In this document: one piece after another, positions 23,701 through 35,700 of the stretch
Layout: the number at the start of each line of letters is the position of its first letter
How positions within the stretch are numbered: the stretch's first letter is position 1
NCBI RefSeq assembly: GCF_032854445.1
Contig: NC_088295.1
Span: forward strand, 34,709,385-34,773,384
DNA: 64,000 nucleotides
Direction of reading: 5' to 3'
DNA from: Liolophura sinensis
Lineage: Eukaryota > Mollusca > Polyplacophora > Chitonida > Chitonidae
Made by a program: the position numbers and the translations under genes
The notes under the pieces: model-generated
What the model saw: the letters and a program-made list of their open reading frames with translations, nothing else
What the model was told of the DNA's origin: nothing
The model's database searches: none

Positions 23701-26700
23701 CTTGTGTGGATATTTTTTTTATAAAGCACACTGTTGGTAATTCTGTCTTCAATTTTGATCTCTGCTTACTTTTAGGAGCACGTTATTGGCTATCACAAGT
23801 TTTGGTCCAGGAATAGTATCCCGTAACACATTACCTCTTTTGTGTTTTCCACCAACAGGCTGAACATGAACACAGTTTACACTTGCAGTTTAAATAATTA
23901 TGTGTGATTTTTTTTTTTTTTGAGCTGCCTAAGATGCATTGTCCAGGTTGGAAGGACATCGCAGTGTCGCTCAGCAACTATGTATTGTGCGAGTTTTAAT
24001 TTATGCTATCTTGCAGGCGATTGACAGAGAGGAAGGGGCTCAGCAGATAACCTACAGGATTGTACAGGGGAACAATTTACCCGGGTGGTCCAGCCTTTGT
24101 GGTGAATCCCAGAGATGGGCGTCTATCATTGTCCAGAAAAATTAACTTCAACGAAACCCCCAATGGTCAAGGATAGTAAGTTCTGAACAGATTTACGTAC
24201 TGTAGCCTGCATCTGAACAGTTACCGCAAAGCCCTGAATACATGTTTGCAAAAGTGATGTTTACAAGTTAGTATTGTGTATGTTATATGTTTTGCTGGAT
24301 ATGATTTTCACAAACCTATACATGTATTGAGCGTTACTTCGTGATTTGCATCGGCAGATGATCTGCATAAAGCTTCGTAAACATTAGCTTGTTAAGTCTC
24401 TTTTAATCTGATAGAAGCTGGGTGATATCAGCTTTGCCTTCAAATGTTACTGAAATTTACTACATATAAAAGATTCTGATCTTATTACCATTTCAGTTTT
24501 GATGTGGTAATGAAGCAAGCGACAATGGCAACCCGCCAATGGCAAGCACTGTTACTGTCAGGGTCAATGTTCAGGTCAGTTATTATACAACTTCTATGAC
24601 TGGCAGGTTTATTGATGAGCATTTCTTGTTTTCTGTGTTGTGTTTACCATATTTCACCGTAAAATTTCTGTTGATTGTACTGATTTAGCTGAATGTGTTC
24701 CTATTAAGAATGTAGTAATTTGTAGATTGGTTATTTCTGTGAAGTGTAAGATTTGATTTATGAAAGTTGGTGCAGTCTTAGATTTCAAGCCTATTAATTT
24801 ACTGTATACAGCTGGAGGACCAGACAAATATTTGTGAATTGTTTATGCACATTTCTTGATAATTCAGTGTGAGGTAATGCATATGCAAATGTGTACTTAA
24901 AAAAGTGCCTTTTTATGTCTTTGGCTTATGGAAAGGGTAATTGGCAAGAAGTAATAGTGAAACGCTCCTAATTGCAGCTATCGGACAATCTTGTGACAAT
25001 GGAAAGTGCAGTGTTTTAACTTCTTTTTTTCTGTCCACAAATAGGATGAGAATAACTTTGACGCTCGTTTTGACAGATTGGTGTATTCTGTGTCTGTCAG
25101 TGAACTGGCACCCAGAGGTGAGTGATCTTCATTATCATACTCTTGACACTAACATTGTTTACCGTTTGGTATGACTTGCCTCAATTGGTCAGGCTGTCCA
25201 GCATATTCTTTGACCCTTTTAGATTGTACAATATGTGTATATCTTTTTTACTCATTCCGTAATGCTGGGCACTATCATGATGGATGTGAAATATTTTTCA
25301 GATGAATAAATTGAGTAATTTATATCATCCTCAATCAGAGACCTGTTTTAATGGGTCGGAATTTACACCAGTACGTATCAAGTTAGGCAGTAGATGACAG
25401 AAAGCTCAAACATTAAATGGTCATCTGCCTGCTTCTGATATAAAAACCACACACTCTGGGCGTTCTGTTTGAATACACCTTGGCTGCAGCTTTGAATCAG
25501 GACGGTTGTCAGGTACATGTACATGGCGATGGACTGTGGTTTATGCCTGGCACTCCGGTTACTCACCTGAAAATGGTCAAACACCAATCAAATACAGCTA
25601 CTGTAGGTACGTTGAGCCAGATGTAACCCCATGTGCTCCCCTCTGTTCCAGGTTACAGTGTGATCAGGGTAAATGCCACTGACGAGGATGCGGGAGAGAA
25701 TGGTCGACTTAGGTACAGCCTGCAGGGCAGTCTGGGAGACTTCTCCATCAACCCTCAGTCTGGTCTCATCACTGTCAATAACAAGCTAGACTCAGTCAGA
25801 GAACTTTACAGACTCATCGTAAGTCAACTATTATATTTTTACCATAAATCAACTGCTCATTTGTTTCTATTTCAAAGCCATGTACACTTTTCAGGTTTAC
25901 CAGAAATGAACTGCTTGTTGCATCTGAGTCAGTGCCTTACCTTTCCACTAAGGTTTAAGACATCTGCTTCTTTTTTCTGACGTGGACAAGGTGGTTAGTG
26001 TCAGCCTTTCACAAATCTGGTTGCTGTGTGTGCATGTATAGCTCTTGCAGGCTTCCTCTCCTGACGTACACACAACGTGCAGATGGTTGTGAGTTCCCCC
26101 TGGTCTCTGTCTGGTTTCCTTCCACTGTAATGCTGGCTTTCATCATAAACTACGTCTGATCTCAGAGTCAGTGCCATATATGCCATTCATATTTACCATA
26201 AATCTGCTTCTTGTATCTTATCCAATACCATATTATATTTATTATTCAGGTTTACCATATCTTCTTGCGAATAATTACATTCTCTGCTGTCACCAATTAC
26301 GTTCAAATTTTTGTTGTTTATACAGGTTGTGGCCACGGATAACGGATCACCCAGACAACGTTCAAGCTCTGCCACAGTGAATGTCAACATTCTAGATAAA
26401 AATAACAAACTTCCATACTTCCCAGAAGCCCTTTACACCACAACTGTGTCAGAGGGTGAGTCAGCAAATTCAGTAGCTGAAGGATACCAATTCACTGATC
26501 TAATTTACTAAGCCATCTACACCATTTCTACTGAACCCTTCTCCTGTCTTCAGTTCAGACAACTAACCCAAGTTAATGGGCTGGTCTGTTAATAGAATAT
26601 AGTGCCTCCATGGCTCTACAAAGGACCTTCTTCAAAAATCTTGTTAAGAGTAACCTAATGCTAACCCAGTGCTATCAGAAAAAATAGGAAGCCTTGTAGA

Positions 26701-29700
26701 ATTTTTTTTATTCTGGCTGAAACTGATGTGTGATTTTGAAAATAAGAAAGAAATCCCATCAAACACTCTATAAAAACCTTACTTTAGGGCCGTTGTTCGG
26801 ATGGTCAGTCTTATTCCAACTTATGGACAAATTTTTGGTCATGGCCAGAAAGTTTAATACACCAGGAACATTGGCAAATGAAAATGTTACTCAGTGATAT
26901 CTGTGTTACTTTGACTTCATCTATAGGAGAGGCCGCAGACAATGTAGTGCTGAAGGTATCGGCCTCCGACCCGGACCAGAACTCCAGTCTGATCTACTCT
27001 ATACTCAACGACACAATTCGAGCAAAGACCCCCCAGGGGGCCGAGTTCAACAACCCATCTGTCTTCAACTACAAGGTATTTTTTACATTTATTTATCAAA
27101 CTCATTGTGCTTTTGGTTTAACAGACAGTTGATGATGAAGCTGGTTCATGGTTTTGAAATTGGCATGATTGCTTACCATCATCTGATTGTGGCCATCGTT
27201 TGAATCTTGCTATCATCTGATCTTGTCTGTCAACAGAAAATGGCCGTCAGGTGAAATGGATCAAATTACTCTCAAATACTATAGCTAATGTTTTAATTTA
27301 TCCTAATACCACATCCATGTGATATTCATTGAGTATTGTTTTTTTATCTTGTTTCCAGCAATCTTTTTACATTGATGGTGACGATGGTGAGATTCACATT
27401 CGGGATAAGCTTAGCTACGAGCATGTGGCAGAGATGGACTTTGCTGTCCAGGTGCGCGATGTCTTTGCAGAGACCACGTTGGAGCAGACAGCAACAGGTA
27501 AACTCAACAATCTTTTCATACCCTATAAGTTACTTTTAAAAATCATACAGTGTAGCCTCTCTTATAGCACGCTGCTTTGGGGACAGGCTTTCCTGAGCAT
27601 TTTATAGGCTGACTCGGGCTATAACAAAATGACATTGGTATCCAGAATATAGCCTACAGTCTATCTTACACTTCATGATTTTGACGTTGAAGTAAGTTTT
27701 ATTGATGCAAAATGTGTTTTGTAAAAAGCTTACTTACTGTTAGTTTACTATAACCACGTAAGATTTATGTTACCTGAGGATTCAACTAGTGTTCTACAGT
27801 ACACAAATCATGTACGGAACATGAGTATCTGGGCACCGTCATGTGAATCATATCCCATAAAGCTAGCCTGGCATAGTGCAATGTTAAACATTTCCACAAG
27901 CTGAATTCAATTAATGTAGTTTCGTCCACTTTGTTTTTTAAAATAGAAAAGGCTACAACACTTGTGGTATCGGCTTCATCCATGTCTGCTCGTATCAGAA
28001 GTAACTTACGGAAATTATATGCGTCAGATTCAAAATGGCTGACCGCACATGACTCAACCCAATCATGTGACCGCGTTATAGCTGACTAAAAAAATAACAG
28101 TAGTAAATGAAGCGAATGATGTCTTTATTCATGTGCAGTTTTAGCTGTTGTCATTGAAAATTTAGGCCTTCTTGCATGAAAACACACCACAGATTCTTAG
28201 GGGACGAGATTTGGCTGGCGTTATATCCGACATTATTCATCAAGAACATATTCAACATTTTTTTGCCAGTTTGAAGTCATTACTATTTAAACAAATGCTA
28301 GCACATTGAATGGCCAGACAGTTTCATGGAAAAGTTGGTATTTTGTGCATTTACCTCAGAGATATATGATAAGACTCTGACATATGTCATGGTACCATTC
28401 TTCTTTTTTCATTTGTATAGCCTCTGTGAATATTCGTATCTTGGGGTCTGTGGATGCAACCCCGCAATTTGTGGCCCCTTGGACCCCAAAAGACCCCACT
28501 TACTACTTCACCATCCCAGAAGAAACAGCCATAAATAACCTCATCACCACTCTGGTGGCAACTGATCCCATTGGTCAAAAGCCAATTCAAAATTTCAAAG
28601 AAAATGTCACTGTTGATGAGCGTGACTATTTCACCATTGATTCCAAATCAGGTGAGGAAAATGAGTGTAACTATTTCACCATTGATCCCACATCAGGTGA
28701 GGAAAATGAGTGTAACTATTTTACCATTGATCCCACATCAGGTGTGGAAAATGTACTGTAATTCTTCATTCTTTTCATATGTTTACACCAAGTATATTTA
28801 AGCATATTCTGAGGGCATTATTTTATGTATGTAATGCTAAAATTATACTATTTGTGAAGCTCTGAAACTGACCTAGCCAACCAATATAGTTTTGTCTCCA
28901 AAATCAAATCGAAAAGATGCATAATTTGCGCTGAATTTTGCTATTTTATATGCGAACAATTTGAGGAATTAGGGTATTAATTTATTTGATTGGTGTTCAA
29001 CACCAGACTGAAGAATTCTCACTTCTGTGATAGCGATCAGGTTTGTGAGAGGAGGGATTACCTGGTATAACCCACTTCCCTGAGGATTTACTGATGTAAA
29101 TCCTCAGATGAAAGAACCTGATAGCGACACTGAGCCAGCTCTTTAAACATCTGAACCAGTTTATTTTTACCGTTCCAGGTGAATCTTCCCAATCAGTGTG
29201 TACACACATTTAATGATACCCGACAATACTTGTTGACATAAGTAAAATAATTGTTGCCGTTGTTGTTACAGGGGCATTGCGAGTAAATGCTCGTCTGGAC
29301 TACGAGCAGTTGACCAAGCGCGTTCTGCCAGTGAACGTGATGGCCATTAGTGGGGACAGCAAGAAGACAGCCTTCGCCAGGATACGTATCCAGATACAGG
29401 ATATCAATGATAACAGACCTGTGTTTGACATGGAGGTAACAACCTGCTGATGGTCAGAGGGTTTCTCTGCCCGGTCTGCCTCTCAACATAATGCTGGCCA
29501 CAGCTGCTAATATGGCTTTAGTCTTTAATGAGTCATCCTAAATGTTAGGCTAGGCTTGCTGTTCTTCAGCGTAATGTTTTTCTAGTACTCTGAGTTTTGG
29601 GGAAAATTTAAAAGTAGAAAGTGTACTAGTAGAGGCAAGTGCAGACACTGAACAGGAAATATGTATTTTTTGTTGTTGTTGTTACAGAGATATGATTTTG

Positions 29701-32700
29701 AAGTGTATGAGAACCGGGAGTACCCATACCTGATAGGTAATGTGTATGCGACAGATGCTGACTCTGGGGTGTTCAAACAGATCACCTATACTCTTGGAGG
29801 ACAGGGGGCAGAAAACTTTGAAATACTAGATGGTGTAAGTAATCATATTTGCATATCCTTCCTTGTTGTCCATTGTTTTGTATGCTTACATATACAAAGA
29901 CAGTTCATATGGCCAGACAAAAATTACAACCCACATTGGTTTCGAGACCTGGTTTTCATTATTTCGATTTTGGTGCATTTTTACAGTGTTCATTTTTATC
30001 ATCAGATGATAGTCTGAGGTCATTCTTTTGGATTTTTTTCTCTTCAATGCTGCACTCTAAGAAGGTATTTTCTTCATTAATGATAAGAGATAGACATGGC
30101 TATTGAACCAGTCTTTCTCAATATGAGCTTTTCATTGTTCTGATTTGGTTACCATAACACATCATTTTGAAGCTTGTATGCACATGTGTATAGTAATACA
30201 TATACCGTAGGCATTTAGTGTAAAAGAACAGGCAATGTAGACATAATTTGTATCGAAATCAAAGCCTCTTATTTTAAATTTAACACTTTGTATTCTGGCA
30301 TCCTCAGGGCAAGGTGATTGTTGCAGAAAATGGCGTGCTGGACCGAGAGAAGAAGTCATTGTACCAGCTGACAGTGACGGCAACTGATAACCCTGGAGGA
30401 AGGACCCAGAGACAGGGATCAGCTCAGGTAAGCTACATGTTACCACACCTCTGTGATAGAAGCCGGACATTTTATACCAGCTACAGTGAATGACCAGAAA
30501 CATTGCATATACATATAAAGTGCTTGTCAAGGTGATAGAAAGTTATTTCTGATTCTGAAACTTTGAGTAGGATGTCATCCTACCGTCAAAAAAACTGAAC
30601 TATTGAAGCATCATTCTCAGAATCAGGAAAAGTGAGTGACATACTCATGGATGAAAGTCTCTGTCAACTGCTAGAACAGCAAATGTCATGTGTCTTGTGA
30701 TTTCAAAACTATTGAAGAGTATCATCATTTTAACTTGACATTTGAGCCATAGCGGGTTACATTCTGGTTATATTCATTGTTGATTTCTTCCATTTTAGAT
30801 TATATTTGATTCACACTGAGTTTAAGCTCACATTTCTCTCCTTATTAATTATGATGAATAATTTTATGTGATTATTGTTATTGATGTTGGTGTCCTTTGC
30901 GATCTTGATCACAGGGTGCTTGCCTCACAGCTTATGATCACGCTTGGTTCTGTGAAAACATTAGACTCTGTATTTTTTTTTTTTTTTTTTTTCCCCTTTT
31001 AGCTAGTGATAGTGATTAAGGATGAGAATGATGAGACGCCAAAGTTCACTCGTTCATCCTACAGCTTCCTGACAGTGGACAGCGCACTGGTAGGGTCCAG
31101 CATCGGTCAGGTGGAAGCTACTGACCTGGATACAGGGCTTAATGCCCGAATTTTTTTCAGCATGAATTGTGACAATAATGGTGAGTATACATAAAATTAG
31201 AGTTGAATCAGAGAATATGCCTTTCCTAAAATGTTCGTATGTTTTTCTGTCCCTTTTTATAGTCTGTATTTTCATGCCATTACTATACTACTTGAATAGC
31301 ATTTCTCTTCCATCCCTTACACAGAAGAAAAATACAAACTGTTTTAGATCAGATCAGCTTTATACTGAAAATGTCTGTTCAGATGTTCCTGTCACGTGAA
31401 TGTTGCTGTTTTTGTTTTTTTTCAGCCAACTCGCTGTTTTCCATGAATTTCCTGAATGGCGAGGTGATAGTAGAACAATCTCTGGAGGGTAAACGTGGGG
31501 TGTACTTGTGTCGGGTGTCTGCATCTGACAATGGTCGTCCCCAACTCTCCTCCACAGTCTTAGTCCAGATACAGGTCAGCCCTGCCTCAGATAACGGCAT
31601 GCCTGTCTTCTCTTGGCCATACACAGGGTATGTGGCCAAAAACGTTGTTGAGGTAAGTGCAGCCTGTTTACTGAATAGTTATAAGTTTTATCTATTGCTA
31701 ACTACAGATGGATTATTTGCTATGTAAATGGCATCAAATCTTCCATCACTAATGATTGACATAACTGACTCCACAGCCTAGTAGTTATCCTGCTCGTGCA
31801 GCACAACAACACAGGAGCCTCTCACTAACTTGATGGCTGTGAGTTCAAGTCCATCTCATGCTGGCTTCTCTCCAGTTGTTGTGGGAAGATCTGCAATAAC
31901 CTACAGACGGTTATAGATTTCCCCCGAGCTCTGTCTGGTTTTCTCCCACCTTGATGCTGGCTGCTGTGAAATATTCTTGAGTAGTCAAATAAATAGATAA
32001 TAACCCAGTTAGAAGTTTGGGGTATGTTTTTATAATACGTCACCTTTATTATTTTGCACGCAGAATGCCAATCCAGGTGTGGAAGTTGGATATATTCAAG
32101 CAACTTCTCTGATGGGGAATGTGAGCTACGGCTTTGTGGACAACTCTGACATAGCCGTCACCAGCCGCTTCCAAATTGACCCGGACACTGGCAGGGTCAC
32201 CACTATCACAAGCTTGGACAGGGAGGAGCAGGACAATTACGAGGTAAAAGAGGACTTGTGTTGAACTGAAAAGCTTCACACAAACACTAAAATTTGAATT
32301 TCAGCCACAGACGTGCATTTTTCACCTGCAGACAAGTGTCATAAAATAGTACTGTTTGGAAATTTACATTTTTCTGGTCAGGTATTATTCTGCCTTCCAA
32401 AAAATCCCACTATACCTTTCAGAGATCAGTATAGTAACACCCCAAAACAGGTAAAATAAGCCAATTAGTCATGATTGAAATTTTTGGTCATTTAGCAGAA
32501 GTTAAATGTAAGAACTTGTTTTAATCATTATCTAACTACTGAAAATGACGTCAGTCTCTGAGGTTAATTCTGACTTTATCCAATTTGACTGCAATAGCAA
32601 GCACTGCCTGACATTTTTTTCTGTCAGGTTTTGTTTTTGACATCTCTAAAATATGCAGGAATTATCAGTTTGTAATTGTTGTTGTTGTAGCTGTTGATCT

Positions 32701-35700
32701 ATGCTCAAGTTTTGGGGAACTCCACACTTTCCAGCGTTGCTGTCTTGAGGATCGATGTTCAGGATGTGAATGACAACATTCCTGTATACAATGGAAAAGG
32801 CTGTGACCGACAGGTAAGAACATATTACTGGTTCTGAGCTTTATTTTATTGACAAGGTTAGGTAGATTTTCTGACGAATTTGCATTTGGACAAAAAAATA
32901 CAGTTCATTGAAAAAATGCAGTTCAATGAATCCCAGTTAAATCCTTCACAATTAATTAATGGGTATGGGTACAGAGAGTCTTCATTGAGGATTGAAAAGT
33001 GTGTGTTGAATGCTCTCCTAGCTGGAAGTGTTTCTTGAAGTGTTAATTTCTGGGATTGTCTTAAGATTTGAGATTCAGAGGTTTTTCTGTTTGTTCTGTC
33101 CATTTTCCCTTTGGTACCCATATTACATCTTGCTTTTTAGTGAACTAAGGTGCTGTTATCATCTTTCGACATCGCACAGTCTTATAATTTATGATTAATA
33201 ATATATTGTTCTTCAGATCTACGTGAGCCCACCGTATAAAGTGTACCGCCAGGAAGACACACCGGTGGGCAGGTCTATTATGAGTCTCAGTGCCTGTGAC
33301 TCAGATGATAAGGCAAACACCATTACTAATTACAAGTTTGTAACCCGCAAGACCAACCCGGAGTTGTCTACCCTGCGAGAGGAATGTAAGCATTTCCTTC
33401 TAAGACAAGAAAAAACACTCATCTGAATTCTTGCAAAATTGCTATCCAATCCTGAATCAACAAAATCAATGAACATGTCACACTAGAGACTTCATTAAAC
33501 TTTAAGCTGAACTTCTAGCTGTTAATGTTAACCTATTCAGGGACAAATAGTATGTCAAGCTATGTGTGACCATGTAGGCCATATCAGTGGGGATTTCCCT
33601 ATCTGTCGCCTGAGTAAGGCTAAGGCTGTGGTACACCAGACTTGTTCTCCCCTCGATGGTCGTGGGCTTCCATCGGGCTCCGCCCAGTTTTCTCCTATCA
33701 TAATGCTTGCCGCCGTGTATAAGTGAAATATTCTTAAGTACAACATAAAACATCAATTTAAGTATTCTCCCCTGAATAGATGAATATAATCTGTAAGGAG
33801 ACATTTGAGGAAGTGTCCATTATAACCATGCACAAAGCCGATCCCCCTTGATCCCTCAGTGTGTGATAGTTATCTCCCTTGGTCATAAGTAATATATTTT
33901 TCCATTCCTGTAGGTGTAAGTCCTGGCAACAGCTCATTCAACTTGAAGAAACTTGACAACATTCAAGTGTCAATCGAGGTGAGAAGGCCACTGGACCATG
34001 AAGCTTCAGGGGGACCTGTTCAATTGCTGTGTATCCATGCCACAGATGCGAGGACTGTTGTGCCTGCTGGACGACGAAAACGACAGGCAGAACTGTATGA
34101 CCAGCAGAATTTCACTGTTGCCTACATTGAGGTCCATGTTGTGGATGTCAATGACAATAAACCTATTTTCCCGGAAAAGACTGTAAAGACAGGTGTGGTA
34201 TATAAATTATCTGACAGTTCTTAGATTTGTTAAAACATAAACTCTAAATGTCAGTATTTCCTATGAAGGAAAAACCTTTAAAAGAAATGACAACACTTGA
34301 CCAAATGTGCAAAATCACATCCAAATATGCATTGCTTAAAAATGTATATTTGCAACATTGCATATGTTTCTCAGATATTGCAATTCAGTATGTACATATC
34401 GCACGCACTGAAAAAGTCCAAATCACTCACAAATAATTTCTATAATCTGAGAATTCACGCAAACCCTGCCATTAACATCGCGTAGCCCATGGCCCTATGA
34501 GAATTAAGCAGCCTCTGTCTGGATGGATTTGTTTGAGTGTTCGCCACCATGTCCACCGCCTTTGACATTTGTCAAATGGCAAGGTCACTGAAAGGCCACT
34601 CATGCTAAAATCTGAATAAGTATTTCAAGAAACTTGGTATGCTAGTATATAATCTGTACACTAAGCTTGTGAACTGAATGGTCTGAAGGCCAATGTCATG
34701 CAGATTTGGACAAATTTGTGGGCTGCTTTAGTGTTTTTTATAGTTCCAGATTAAAAGATGATCATGTACCAAGCATGTGAGAAAAAAATTGGCTTTGCCA
34801 AAAAACTAAAATCAGAAATATCAGTCCTGAATTTGTCTGAAATTTAGAAATTGAGTTTTGCAATTATTTTTGTTTTGTTTCCTACAGTTATACTGGAGTT
34901 TCCTCAGACAGATTCTGTTGTTATAGCAATGACTGCAAAGGATGCAGACTCCAGTCTGTTCAATAAAGTGAGATATTCCATCCAGAGCACGTATTTCAGA
35001 GGTCCAGACAATTCTGATCGCAACATCAGCATTGCTTTTGATATCAACAGTGTGACAGGGGATGTCACAACCAAACTGACGCGGTACACTCAGTTCCTCG
35101 GGGGTACCTTTTATATGGGCATCAGGGCAGAGGACAACGCAGAATCTGAATTCTTTGATACAGCTCAACTGCAGGTAAAGTCAGTTTGGTTTTATTTTTC
35201 TCCAGTTTAACTGCAAATATACCCATCTACAGGTTTGATTGCATATGCATAGTATCAACAGTCCTTTTCCACAATTAAAGTTTTAAAGCGTAAGGTTAAA
35301 CTTTGTAAGAATTTGGAGGAAACGATGGTCTGTTTTGAAAGGTGTGCATTGTTGTTTGAAATGTGTGTGTCGTGCATGTGCCTTCATATGAACAGTCTCA
35401 TATGAAATGTTGACATCCAGTGTTAATATTGTGTCTGTTTCAGATAACTGTACTTCAAGTAGGTCAGAGGTATAGGGTCACCTGGGATGCAACCAGCAAT
35501 GCTGCTGACGCTTCTGTGAAGAACGCCATCGAGAAGTAAGGCCCAATCTGAGAATTTTATTCTGATTAACCTGGAAAGATGATAAATTCCCATTATATGA
35601 AGTGATAAGCAGTTGGTATTATGCAGAAACTTTCCTCTAGAAGAGAACGGCTTTGGGGACCTAATGGTTACAGCATCTGACTCAAACTTAGGAGATCTGG

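Noticed and set aside
28571-28801. ORF reading MSVTISPLIP repeats
   Set aside because: It is the wrong frame over the 45-bp tandem repeat; the cadherin frame (DYFTID) fits the exon.
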